23,082 nt of DNA from the IMG/VR virus record IMGVR_UViG_3300030108_003905, positions 21,750 through 44,831 of that record; one strand, written 5' to 3'. The notes under the pieces are model-generated. The model searched no databases and had not been told where the DNA came from. It saw nothing but the letters and a program-made list of their open reading frames with translations. Positions 7,023 through 14,212 of this stretch are shown in pieces (position 1 is the first letter of the stretch; every line of letters begins with the position of its first letter). The position numbers were made by a program, and so were the translations under genes. The stretch is from a virus.

Positions 7023-7319
7023 TTATTGTTTTTTGAATCGTATCTCTTGGTGTCGAAACACCATACCATTTTGTAATCGTACAGTCTTGCGTACTTTTCG
7101 TCGAGCGTATTTCATCGTTTTCAACATGGTTCTAAGTTCATTTCTTGTAGGTACGCTATACTTAGGAGCAATCGACTTGTTGTTGGTTTTCTGTGACAAA
7201 AGTGCATCTATAATTTCGCTGATGCTACGTTCTTCACCATCATCCATTAGTTGGTTGACTCTCTTGACGGCAAGTTTGGTTATTCCACCATTCCTTTTGT
7301 TGTTCCATGCTTTCGTCAT
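7023..7319 (-). CDS. Small basic protein, possible winged-helix DNA-binding protein
   Basis: A 98-residue strongly basic protein. 'RSISEIIDALLSQ' followed by 'VPTRNELRTMLKTMKYARR' has the helix-turn-helix plus wing spacing of small winged-helix proteins, and the C-terminus is Lys/Arg-rich. This is one of few basic proteins in an otherwise acidic array, so DNA binding is a reasonable inference. Starts at 7322 and 7319 are both possible; 7319 has better spacing from GAGG. It is the last gene before promoter A and could regulate it. Confidence 0.7.
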   Translation of the reverse strand: MTKAWNNKRNGGITKLAVKRVNQLMDDGEERSISEIIDALLSQKTNNKSIAPKYSVPTRNELRTMLKTMKYARRKVRKTVRLQNGMVFRHQEIRFKKQ

Positions 7320-7741
7320 CATTCCTCGCCCACCTGCTTGAAGAGTTTGCTCTTGTCGTATTCTTCAAACGGCTTGAGCACATCCTTGTGGTCTACTGCG
7401 CTGTATTCTGATTCGCTCGGCTGAGTGATTTCGTCAGGGGTGTCCCATTGGCTAACGGAGTTCTCTTCATCCTCAAGGTCAGTCAAGTCGATGCCCAAGT
7501 TGTGAGCATCGTTGTGTACAATCTGTGCTGACAAATCCCCTGCGACCGTAAGCCACTCCGCACCACAGTTGGTACAGAACAGGCGAACCTTGTCCACTCT
7601 TGAGAACGTGTCCTCGACTGTGAACTGCCATGTGTGTCCTTCTCTCATGCACTTCTTGAGGTCTGACATCAGTGTCAGTTTCTTTTCCAAGTCTCGTGCT
7701 TCTTGTGCTAATTCGTCAATGTGTTCGTCTATTGTTTTCAT
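7319..7741 (-). CDS. Hypothetical protein: coiled coil, zinc knuckle, acidic tail
   Basis: A 140-residue protein. Residues 1-30 form a heptad-like helix (IDELAQEARDLEKKL), then C31, H36 and CTNC at 56-59 suggest a zinc site between strands, and residues 85-140 are acidic and probably disordered. The domain order resembles the gene at 3821-4177, so the two may be distant paralogues. It overlaps its upstream neighbour by ATGA. Confidence 0.75.
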   Translation of the reverse strand: MKTIDEHIDELAQEARDLEKKLTLMSDLKKCMREGHTWQFTVEDTFSRVDKVRLFCTNCGAEWLTVAGDLSAQIVHNDAHNLGIDLTDLEDEENSVSQWDTPDEITQPSESEYSAVDHKDVLKPFEEYDKSKLFKQVGEE

Positions 7742-8079
7742 TCTTCCTCATCCTCGTAGTAACCTATCATGTCTCTCAAGCAATCAGTGGCATGTTGTAT
7801 GTCACGAATGTAGTAGTTGTCCATGCTGTCAATCATGTCCACAATCTGTTCACGCAACCGCTTGACTTCTTCAAGAAGAAGTGGTGCGTCTGCCATGAGT
7901 CGTGCGTCTGCTATACAATTCTCGTCATAGTGGATTTCAGCAAGGTTTTCTTCGGTATCATCACTGTCGGATTCCATATATGGCTGATGATATAGGCGTA
8001 TGCTATTTGAGATGCCTCCATCATCATAATAAAACCACGGCCCTTCTGTGTGTCCTTTGTATTTGTCTGTGTTAATCAT
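7738..8079 (-). CDS. GPW/LIADAPLLL-family phage protein, header + core paralogue 1
   Basis: A 113-residue member of the local tandem family. It has the N-terminal header MINTDKYKGHTEGPW, a variable acidic middle, and the core 'ARLMADAPLLLEEVKRLRE'. 'GPW...NARLIA.AP.LL' proteins are common in tailed viruses (Ea22/Ead-like proteins share this pattern) and have no firm biochemical function. The C-terminus is acidic (YYEDEEE). The core DNA (7852-7905) is nearly identical to that of its neighbours. This is the most downstream member of the array. Confidence 0.78.
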   Translation of the reverse strand: MINTDKYKGHTEGPWFYYDDGGISNSIRLYHQPYMESDSDDTEENLAEIHYDENCIADARLMADAPLLLEEVKRLREQIVDMIDSMDNYYIRDIQHATDCLRDMIGYYEDEEE

Positions 8080-8393
8080 TCAATCACTCCCATTTCTCTC
8101 ATTATCCTACAGAACTCTAATGATTCCATGTCTAAATCTAAGTAAGCCTTGATGGTTTCACGCAACCGCTTGATTTCTGCAAGCAGTAGTGGTGCGTCGG
8201 CTATGAGTAATCTGTCTTTCTCACCATCACCGTCAAGCCCTATCATAGCAAGCATGACATTACTACCTTGTTGCATCACTGCACCTTGCAGTTCTCGGTT
8301 TTGAAATCTCTCAATCATTTCATCGGAGGGTATGTATTCTCCCTCTTCCCACGGTCCCGGTGTATGTCCTTCGTATTCGTCTGTGTCAATCAT
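8076..8393 (-). CDS. GPW/LIADAPLLL-family phage protein, header + core paralogue 2
   Basis: A 105-residue paralogue with the full header MIDTDEYEGHTPGPW and the core LLIADAPLLLAEIKRLRE. The middle is variable (EMIERFQNRELQGAVMQQG) and the C-terminus (ESLEFCRIMREMGVIE) is unrelated to the other copies. GGAG about 10 nt before the ATG lies inside the end of the previous gene, and the stop overlaps the next start as TGATTGAATGATT. Function unknown. Confidence 0.78.
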   Translation of the reverse strand: MIDTDEYEGHTPGPWEEGEYIPSDEMIERFQNRELQGAVMQQGSNVMLAMIGLDGDGEKDRLLIADAPLLLAEIKRLRETIKAYLDLDMESLEFCRIMREMGVIE

Positions 8394-8546
8394 TCAATCA
8401 TCTCCTAACCATTCATGATGCACTTCAGGATGATGTTCGCTCAACCAAGCCATCAATCCTTCGTGTGTGTAGTGAGTTTCAACCAAGTCCTCGACCGTCA
8501 AACAATTTACTTTGAGCCATTCCTCGTATTTGTCTGTGTCAATCAT
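8394..8546 (-). CDS. Header-only member of the MIDTDKYE family (50 aa)
   Basis: A complete 50-residue frame, MIDTDKYEEWLKVNCLTVED..., ending HHEWLGDD. It carries the same N-terminal header as its neighbours, identical at DNA level, but neither the GPW motif nor the LIADAPLLL core. The body is an unrelated His/Glu-rich helical segment. The stop is immediately followed by the ATG of the next paralogue. It shows the header can front different bodies. Confidence 0.72.
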   Translation of the reverse strand: MIDTDKYEEWLKVNCLTVEDLVETHYTHEGLMAWLSEHHPEVHHEWLGDD

Positions 8547-8911
8547 TCTACTTCCACCTTCCATTCACTATGCTCATCATCGTCTGTCTTCACCACAACA
8601 CGATGCCCGTTCTCAAGCATCCACGCTTCACAGTGGTCAAAACAACAGTCCTCTCTATATTCATAGAAGGCTTGTACAATTTGTTCTTCAATGTGCAGTG
8701 CCTTACGCAACCGCTTGACTTCTGCAAGCAGTAGTGGTGCGTCTGCTATGAGTCTTGTTGTAGCGAAGAACAGTTTGTCCGAATCACGATAGAATGTTTG
8801 TGCAATCGTGCCGTAGTCCTGTGCATGGATAGCGCACTCATCACCTGTATCGTTTTGTTCAATTACCCATTCGCCTTCTGCGTGTCCTTCGTATTTGTCT
8901 GTGTCAATCAT
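8543..8911 (-). CDS. GPW/LIADAPLLL-family phage protein, header + core paralogue 3
   Basis: A 122-residue paralogue. The header is MIDTDKYEGHAEGEW (GEW instead of GPW), the middle contains 'CAIHAQDYGTIAQTFY', and the core is 'TRLIADAPLLLAEVKRLRK'. The C-terminal third is unique, with CCFDHC and 'WMLENGHRVVVKTDDDE', possibly a metal site. Overlaps of ATGA type join it to both neighbours. Confidence 0.78.
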   Translation of the reverse strand: MIDTDKYEGHAEGEWVIEQNDTGDECAIHAQDYGTIAQTFYRDSDKLFFATTRLIADAPLLLAEVKRLRKALHIEEQIVQAFYEYREDCCFDHCEAWMLENGHRVVVKTDDDEHSEWKVEVE

Positions 8912-9186
8912 TCAATCATCTCCTTCGATGGTGGGTATTTCTCAATGTCTACTTTGTCATCGCAAAACCATTCATTGTATCGTCTGTCCCATTCTTCATC
9001 ACGGCGTTTTCGTGTTGAATATACATACTCGTCATCACTAAAGCCATAGTGCGAATTAGCATCAGCACAAACTTCTTCAACTGTTACTGTTGTCTTTTCC
9101 ATCTTACCTGTGTCGAACGATGACTTGAAGCCAAAGCACAATAGGTTTCCATGTTCGTCATATTCGTATTCGTCTGTGTCAATCAT
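8908..9186 (-). CDS. Header-only member of the MIDTDEYE family (92 aa)
   Basis: Shares only the start MIDTDEYE with the array; the remaining about 84 residues (HGNLLCFGFKSSFDTGKMEK..., RKRRDEEWDRRYNEWF) are not related to the core-containing copies. The acidic/aromatic body is not recognised. Its end (PSKEMIE, DNA GGAGATGATTGAATGA) provides the standard junction for the next gene. Second case of the header attached to a different body. Confidence 0.75.
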   Translation of the reverse strand: MIDTDEYEYDEHGNLLCFGFKSSFDTGKMEKTTVTVEEVCADANSHYGFSDDEYVYSTRKRRDEEWDRRYNEWFCDDKVDIEKYPPSKEMIE

Positions 9187-9512
9187 TCAATCACTTCTTT
9201 CAATTCATCAATAAACATTTTGAAGAGAGGCTTGCCTACTTGGTCTTCTGTCCATTCTTGCATTTCCCCAATGATGTCCCGTATGCCTTTACGCAACCGC
9301 TTCACTTCTTCAAGGAGGAGTGGTGCGTCGGCTATGAGGTTCAAATCCGCATCGGGAAACATTTCATCGCACGCTTGGTCATCAACAAGTGCTATGACAA
9401 CTTTATCTTTCCATACAGAACCGTATTCATGAAACTCGGTCTTCTCATCTGTATCTGCTTGCCCACGCCACGGCGCAGGTGTGTGTCCTTCGTATTTGTC
9501 TATGTCAATCAT
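9183..9512 (-). CDS. GPW/LIADAPLLL-family phage protein, header + core paralogue 4
   Basis: A 109-residue paralogue with header MIDIDKYEGHTPAPW (T to I at residue 4, APW for GPW), a variable middle 'VIALVDDQACDEMFPDAD', the core 'LNLIADAPLLLEEVKRLRK', and a unique helical C-terminus ending KEVIE. The spacing between header and core matches paralogues 1 to 3. Overlaps of ATGA type on both sides. Confidence 0.78.
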   Translation of the reverse strand: MIDIDKYEGHTPAPWRGQADTDEKTEFHEYGSVWKDKVVIALVDDQACDEMFPDADLNLIADAPLLLEEVKRLRKGIRDIIGEMQEWTEDQVGKPLFKMFIDELKEVIE

Positions 9513-9739
9513 TCTTCTTCCTCTCCCATGTATTCCTTGAACAGTTTGTAGTATTCGTTGCGACCCGCTTCACCGAGTCCATCCCACACGGACTGAATGA
9601 AATCACGCAACCGCTTGTATGCTTCAAGGAGAAGTGGTGCGTCTTTCAGTAGCGCATAAGTAGCCCTGTGTTGTTCAATCGTTTCAGCCACTTCTTTCAA
9701 ATCCGATAAGTGTCCTTCGTATTTGTCTGTGTCAATCAT
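9509..9739 (-). CDS. Short header + core paralogue 5 (76 aa)
   Basis: The header MIDTDKYEGH is followed directly by a short helical linker (LSDLKEVAETIEQHRATY), then a diverged core 'LLKDAPLLLEAYKRLRD', with no GPW motif. The C-terminal helix (YYKLFKEYMGEEEE) is acidic. This copy looks like an internally shortened version of the family. ATGA overlap with both neighbours. Confidence 0.76.
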   Translation of the reverse strand: MIDTDKYEGHLSDLKEVAETIEQHRATYALLKDAPLLLEAYKRLRDFIQSVWDGLGEAGRNEYYKLFKEYMGEEEE

Positions 9740-9930
9740 TCTTCTTCATCTCCTTCCATGTAGTCCTCATAGTCCATCAGCATTGAATCGCTGTGCTGAC
9801 AAATGGTGTGCACATACTTGTTGGCCTTCGCAAGTTGCTTTCGCAACCGCTTGACTTCTTCTCGTTCCCTTTGTAATTTTTCATTGAAGTCTTTGATTAT
9901 GTCTCCACTCCAAATTGTCTCTTTAGTCAT
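9736..9930 (-). CDS. Core-tail-only member (EEVKRLRK) of the paralogue array (64 aa)
   Basis: Begins MTKETIWSGDIIKDF and contains 'REREEVKRLRKQLAKANKYV', matching the KRLR tail of the core at DNA level (TCGCAACCGCTTGACTTCTT on the plus strand) but without header or LIADAP. Predicted coiled coil. The start at 9930 follows GGAGGAATCAGAATG, a leader shared with the gene at 12100-12324, which also carries EVKRLR. A TTG start seven codons earlier lies before the Shine-Dalgarno sequence and is not used. Confidence 0.75.
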   Translation of the reverse strand: MTKETIWSGDIIKDFNEKLQREREEVKRLRKQLAKANKYVHTICQHSDSMLMDYEDYMEGDEEE

Positions 9931-11906
9931 TCTGATTCCTCCATTGTCCAACCGTTCTGTTGCTTCAATCGCTTGACCAATTCCTTGACCAAACTTTGTC
10001 GCTCTTGCACGTCACCGCCATCGAGCACTGCTCGGACGACTTCACGCTTGGCTTCGACAACCCTGTCGAAGTGTTCGTCGATGCTGTTCACAACGGATAG
10101 GTAAACAGCGCTGACGCTTTGACTCTCCTGACCAATGCGATACACACGGTCTTCGGCCTGTTCTTCATCGGTTGGCACCCATTCTCGTTCGAGGAAGAGA
10201 ACAGTGTCAGCCGCAGTGAGTGTGATACCTTCTTTCGCAGCCATAGTGTTACAGACGAGCACGTCAATCTCACCGGCTTGGAAGGCTTCGACTCGCAACT
10301 GTCGCTCGTTGCTGTTGACATCACCACTGATGGTGGACACAGTGTAGTTCTTACCCATGCCATCGACGATGCCTTTGAGCACGTCACGGTGATGGGTGAA
10401 GACAACCAGTTGCTTGTCGGTCTGTTCCAAGTATTGCTTTATCCAATCAACGGCAAACGGAACTTTGATGCGACCACAGATGTGACGCAGTTCGTTCAGC
10501 ATGTTGAGCATGTAGCCTTTGGGCAATGGCTCATCACGAGCAGCGTGTGAGTCAATGACCTGCCAGTGTTCTTCTTGGGCCAAGTCGTACTCCTCACGCT
10601 CAGTCTTAGTGAGTTCCACTGGGATGAACTGACGAACCTTGTCAGGCAACTCAGTGAGTACCTCAGACTTGAGCCTGCGAATACACAGGTCTCGTGTTCG
10701 TTCATTCAATTCCTTGATGTTGCTCGCACCAGTGAAGTCCCACCCGAAGCCGTTGTGCCACGGGTCACAGTAGCGTTGCTTGTAGTCCCACTCAGAAGGG
10801 AACTGTTGCGGACGCAGTGTGTTCAGTGAGTTGAAGAACTCCGATGGTCGGCTTGAGATAGCCGTACCACTGAGTGCAATGACTTTGTTGATTGAGCGAG
10901 CCAAGTCAATCGTCGCTTCGGTTCGCTTGGCCTTCTTGTTCTTGAGATAGTGAACCTCGTCGATGACCATTATCTTCGCCCACAGTGATTGCAGCGCTTG
11001 ACTTTGTTTGCCAACAAGGTCGTAGTTGATGATGACAATGTTGGTGTCCTCGATGGCTTGCTTGCCAGTGTTGACAACGGACACAGTCTCGTCAGGCATC
11101 CAGCGTTTGACTTCCTTGAGCCAGTTGTACTTGACGTTGGATGGTGCGACGATAATCATGGGTCGTTGGGTTGGATGAAGCGCAGCGTATGCAATCGCTT
11201 GGATGGTCTTACCAATCCCCATCTCGTCACCAATCAGACAACGTCCGTCGCTCGCCTCAGCGAACGCAACGCCAACCTCTTGGAATGGATAGAGTTCAAG
11301 ACCGTCGGGCAACGCCTCCTTGAGTCGTCGTCGCAAGTCGTCGGCATCAACCTCCTTGAGTTCAGTTGCACCACTCATCTCGACACGTTCGATGCTGTCC
11401 TCAATCTCCTGTTGGATTTGTGGACAGTCGATGATTGCCTGAGCCAGTGGTTTGTAAATGTCCTCCAACAATCCGTGCAGTGTTCTCGCCTGTCCGATTG
11501 GGATAGTCCAACACTTCTTGTCGGGATTGAATCGTCTGCCTGAGATGGCACGCACCGTCAGTCGCACTGAGTCTCGCAAGCCCTCGTCAGGAATATACGG
11601 CCAGTGCAATTCCAACTGACCACCATTCACTTCCACCCACACATCACTGGGCGAGCGCACATCAGCATCACCCACCAAAGCATACAGGGCAGAGCAATCA
11701 TACCCATGCCCTACCAGCACTTCACACGCCTTGATGATAGTGCCTCTTGCTTGCTGCACTGACCATGCCTTCTTATCCCCTTCCCACTTCACTTGGGGGA
11801 AAGGCAAAGCACTCTTGAGTGCATCCTTCGCATCAGCATTGTACGCAAAGCGCAACGCAACGCGTGCACCAAACCTATCACTGTATTGCTCAACCTCAAC
11901 TTTCAT
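9927..11906 (-). CDS. SNF2-family helicase/ATPase (SMARCAL1/HepA-like)
   Basis: A 659-residue superfamily 2 ATPase with a complete set of SNF2 motifs: Q-like FQ (208-209), Walker A GDEMGIGKT (226-234), DEVH box (316-319), motif III-like LSGTAI (345-350), and the C-terminal RecA lobe with motif VI QAEDRVYRIGQ (583-593). The N-terminal 200 residues contain two short segments ending in 'KKAWSVQ' (45-51) and 'KKCWTIPI' (130-137), reminiscent of HARP repeats in SMARCAL1-type annealing helicases. Viral relatives are thought to remodel DNA at replication or recombination intermediates. It overlaps both neighbours by ATGA. Family assignment is firm; the specific role is inferred. Confidence 0.93.
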   Translation of the reverse strand: MKVEVEQYSDRFGARVALRFAYNADAKDALKSALPFPQVKWEGDKKAWSVQQARGTIIKACEVLVGHGYDCSALYALVGDADVRSPSDVWVEVNGGQLELHWPYIPDEGLRDSVRLTVRAISGRRFNPDKKCWTIPIGQARTLHGLLEDIYKPLAQAIIDCPQIQQEIEDSIERVEMSGATELKEVDADDLRRRLKEALPDGLELYPFQEVGVAFAEASDGRCLIGDEMGIGKTIQAIAYAALHPTQRPMIIVAPSNVKYNWLKEVKRWMPDETVSVVNTGKQAIEDTNIVIINYDLVGKQSQALQSLWAKIMVIDEVHYLKNKKAKRTEATIDLARSINKVIALSGTAISSRPSEFFNSLNTLRPQQFPSEWDYKQRYCDPWHNGFGWDFTGASNIKELNERTRDLCIRRLKSEVLTELPDKVRQFIPVELTKTEREEYDLAQEEHWQVIDSHAARDEPLPKGYMLNMLNELRHICGRIKVPFAVDWIKQYLEQTDKQLVVFTHHRDVLKGIVDGMGKNYTVSTISGDVNSNERQLRVEAFQAGEIDVLVCNTMAAKEGITLTAADTVLFLEREWVPTDEEQAEDRVYRIGQESQSVSAVYLSVVNSIDEHFDRVVEAKREVVRAVLDGGDVQERQSLVKELVKRLKQQNGWTMEESE

Positions 11907-12103
11907 TCAATCAACTCGTATCTCCTCGTCTCTTCATTGTAGCGGATGAAACCATACACCAACATCAAGTGCCTCACATCTTTACCGAATGCTTGATTGC
12001 ATTGATTGGGCTTGCTCCATTCTTCGACTATCTTGTCTCGGAACTCACGCAGTTGCTTGAGTTCTTTCTGTGCTACTCGTAGTGCTATCATTGTTCCACT
12101 CAT
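11903..12103 (-). CDS. Hypothetical protein upstream of helicase (66 aa)
   Basis: Begins MSGTMIALRVAQKELKQLREFRD; helical N-terminal half, then 'VRHLMLVYGFIRYNEETRRYEL', which could be a small wing-like hairpin. Not recognised. GGGAG lies about 9 nt before the ATG at 12103, inside the end of the previous gene. It is coupled to the helicase by ATGA and may act with it. Confidence 0.75.
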   Translation of the reverse strand: MSGTMIALRVAQKELKQLREFRDKIVEEWSKPNQCNQAFGKDVRHLMLVYGFIRYNEETRRYELIE

Positions 12104-12324
12104 TCAATCACTCCCTTCATTGATTCCCATGTTTTCATGTCTTCCCACACTTCGTCGGGAATACTGTCAGCGATGTAGCGTAGTCGCTTGACTTCCGTTA
12201 TGTGTTTGACGCAATCTTGTTTCAGCGAGCGACAGTAAAGTATCAAGTCGTTGATGTCGCTACTGCCACAAAGTTCAATCATTTCTTCTTCGATTATTCC
12301 GTCCTCTTCCCAACCAAGACTCAT
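12100..12324 (-). CDS. Hypothetical protein with EVKRLR segment (74 aa)
   Basis: Begins MSLGWEEDGIIEEEMIELCG and contains 'HITEVKRLRYIADSIPDE', matching the tail of the core of the paralogue array 2.5 kb downstream both in protein and at DNA level (CGCTTGACTTC on the plus strand). It lacks the header and LIADAPLLL. The start at 12324 uses the GGAGGAATCAGAATG leader also found at 9930. Probably a displaced member of the same family. Confidence 0.75.
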   Translation of the reverse strand: MSLGWEEDGIIEEEMIELCGSSDINDLILYCRSLKQDCVKHITEVKRLRYIADSIPDEVWEDMKTWESMKGVIE

Positions 12325-12629
12325 TCTGATTCCTCCGATAGCCATTCTCCAAATTCCAATCCGTCATCCAATCCCAACTCCATGAGCATGGCGTAGTCGT
12401 CCGTCCTACCTTCGGCAAGGATGTTTCCGTCGCCCCACTCATCAAGTTCGTAGTTGGGGTAGTGTGTAAGTTGCATGTAAAATGCGTTACGAGGTGTTGT
12501 CCACACATTCATCGCTTCTTCAAGGGTATCGAAATGATGTTCCTCATCAGCGCAACCGAGCATTCCACTCTCCTTGTATGCCTCCATGTCTTCAGGTCCT
12601 TCTGTCCAAATGTCAATTGCAAATCTCAT
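12321..12629 (-). CDS. Hypothetical acidic protein (102 aa)
   Basis: Not recognised. It begins MRFAIDIWTEGPEDMEAYKE and is strongly acidic, with a strand at the start and two helical acidic segments at the end (DDYAMLMELGLDDGLEFGEW). The start at 12629 overlaps the upstream stop as ATGA. The last codons GAGGAATCAGAATGA form the ribosome-binding site of the next gene. Confidence 0.76.
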   Translation of the reverse strand: MRFAIDIWTEGPEDMEAYKESGMLGCADEEHHFDTLEEAMNVWTTPRNAFYMQLTHYPNYELDEWGDGNILAEGRTDDYAMLMELGLDDGLEFGEWLSEESE

Positions 12630-12850
12630 AGTGTCACGCCCAGTCGTGCAAGTGCATCTTCAATCTCGCTGAGTTCATCCTCGATACGACAAAGCACATC
12701 TTGGTACTCCATCTCCCCGTGATGCGAACCTTCAACATCAACACTTCTGCAATATGATTCAGCCTCTTCGATGTAGTACAGCACGCTCTCCACCATTTCT
12801 TTCGCCTGATTCAGATTCCTTACCTTGTCTTTCAAATCATCTATGTCCAT
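12626..12850 (-). CDS. Hypothetical coiled-coil protein (74 aa)
   Basis: Begins MDIDDLKDKVRNLNQAKEMV; almost entirely heptad-like helix in two segments (residues 1-25 and about 50-70: VLCRIEDELSEIEDALARL), typical of a small helical hairpin or oligomerising coiled coil. The start is the second ATG (12850) of GGAGGAATGAACATG; the first is too close to the Shine-Dalgarno sequence. Function unknown. Confidence 0.76.
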   Translation of the reverse strand: MDIDDLKDKVRNLNQAKEMVESVLYYIEEAESYCRSVDVEGSHHGEMEYQDVLCRIEDELSEIEDALARLGVTL

Positions 12851-12852
12851 GT

Positions 12853-13053
12853 TCATTCCTCCTCTTCGTTCGCCCAAACGATGTGGGCGAGTAAGTCGCC
12901 GTCACGATAGTTCTTGAGCATTGAAATCAGATAATGTTGTGCAATGCTTAGCACACCCAGCCTACTGTAATGTGGGTAGTCGTCGTCGTACCTCTCCAAT
13001 ACGATGCTCAATTCACCTTCGATTACTTCTGCATCAAATACTGTGTGTATCAT
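12853..13053 (-). CDS. Hypothetical protein (66 aa)
   Basis: Begins MIHTVFDAEVIEGELSIVLERY; two N-terminal strands, then a helical stretch (LSIAQHYLISMLKNY), ending HIVWANEEEE. No recognised family. The start is the second ATG of the GGAGGAATGAATATG junction (13053). A frame upstream to 13089 lies in the previous gene. Confidence 0.74.
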   Translation of the reverse strand: MIHTVFDAEVIEGELSIVLERYDDDYPHYSRLGVLSIAQHYLISMLKNYRDGDLLAHIVWANEEEE

Positions 13054-13055
13054 AT

Positions 13056-13769
13056 TCATTCCTCCTGTGGTGTGTCTTTGAGTGACCACTCGTAAGCATC
13101 GTCATCCCAGTGGAGATACATACCGTTGGACAGTGGCTTGCTTGTGTCGTAACTGAGATGTTCCTCAGTGTAGTGTTGAACGAGTTCTTCCATACAGATG
13201 TATGAATCACCTCGTTGGTTCAGATGCTTGATGACAAGCGACTCAATGAACTCAGCATCCTTACAGATGCGTTTGTATGTGAGCGTCGGTGCTCCGACGA
13301 AGCAGTCGCTTTGTCGTCTGTACCCTGCGTCACGCCATGTGTCCTCAGCCACACGCTTCATGATGGTGAACTGGAACTCCTCATGTGAAGTGTTACCCAC
13401 GTTGCACGACCATTCGTTGTCAGCCATGCGCTGTACGAAGTCTCGGTCTTTCAATACATCAAAGAGCAGTCGCTCCGATGCTTGAAGTTCCTGTTGCCAT
13501 TCGGTCAACTCCTCATCTTCGTCAGGCTTGTATCGACCTGCTGCACATCCGACGAACTTGCAAGCATGGATGGCTACACTGAATCGTTCAGTCGCCTCAT
13601 CCACACCGATGTTGTTGTATCGGTCAGGTGCGTTCTCGATGTCAGGGTTGATTCGACCAATCCCTGCGGTCATCGCAAGTGCTCCCATCTCACATGAGTG
13701 GAGCAGTTCAATCTCGTTCGGGGCAAAGCCCTTTTCTGTTGCATTCTTTATTCCTACTATCAGTGGCAT
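13056..13769 (-). CDS. Hypothetical protein (237 aa)
   Basis: One of the longer unknowns. It begins MPLIVGIKNATEKGFAPNEIE, has a cysteine-bearing segment (HACKFVGCAAGRY), and a C-terminal part with a possible winged-helix arrangement (FIESLVIKHLNQRGDSYICMEELVQHY). The start at 13769 is the second ATG of GGAGGAATGAACATG. It shares no obvious family motif, and its length and central position suggest a conserved viral function rather than a filler gene. Confidence 0.78.
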   Translation of the reverse strand: MPLIVGIKNATEKGFAPNEIELLHSCEMGALAMTAGIGRINPDIENAPDRYNNIGVDEATERFSVAIHACKFVGCAAGRYKPDEDEELTEWQQELQASERLLFDVLKDRDFVQRMADNEWSCNVGNTSHEEFQFTIMKRVAEDTWRDAGYRRQSDCFVGAPTLTYKRICKDAEFIESLVIKHLNQRGDSYICMEELVQHYTEEHLSYDTSKPLSNGMYLHWDDDAYEWSLKDTPQEE

Positions 13770-13771
13770 GT

Positions 13772-14212
13772 TCATTCCTCCTCCATGTATTCCTCTGCTT
13801 CGTATGGGTCAACCGTCTCAGGGTCATAGCCCTCAGCATACAAACAGACAACCTCCATACTCGGAGCCTTGCCTGCCATGATGTTGGCTCGGCATTCCTC
13901 GCCTTCCTCGTTTAAGTTGGGTGGGATGAGTCCGTGCTTGATACCGACGTCCTCACTGCGTACGAAGTTCCACGAACTGTTCTGTCGTATCACGACGGGT
14001 TGGTCAGGATGATAGGCAGCCAGTTTTGCAATCAACTGCTTCACGGTCATACCGTAGTGGTTCTTCCACTTGTCTTGTGTCTGTTGGTCAACGAACAATC
14101 TGTTGTTGTTCGCATCAAAGATACGACGAAGCACCCATGATTTGTACGGTCGCTTACTGTCAATCTCTCGTTCTTCTTCTGTCATGTCTTGCCAATGTTT
14201 TATCTCAATCAT
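13772..14212 (-). CDS. Hypothetical phage protein with 'MTVKQLIAKL..PDQPVVI' motif
   Basis: A 146-residue protein. 'YGMTVKQLIAKLAAYHPDQPVVIRQ' (about 53-77) is a motif seen in many small tailed-virus proteins (helix, PDxPV, strand), of unknown function. It has a basic/aromatic N-terminus (RPYKSWVLRRIFDANNNRLFV) and a very acidic C-terminus (EAEEYMEEE). The junction GGAGATGATTGAATGATTGAG at its start is the same type as in the MIDTD paralogue array, and the protein begins MIEIKH. Confidence 0.77.
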   Translation of the reverse strand: MIEIKHWQDMTEEEREIDSKRPYKSWVLRRIFDANNNRLFVDQQTQDKWKNHYGMTVKQLIAKLAAYHPDQPVVIRQNSSWNFVRSEDVGIKHGLIPPNLNEEGEECRANIMAGKAPSMEVVCLYAEGYDPETVDPYEAEEYMEEE

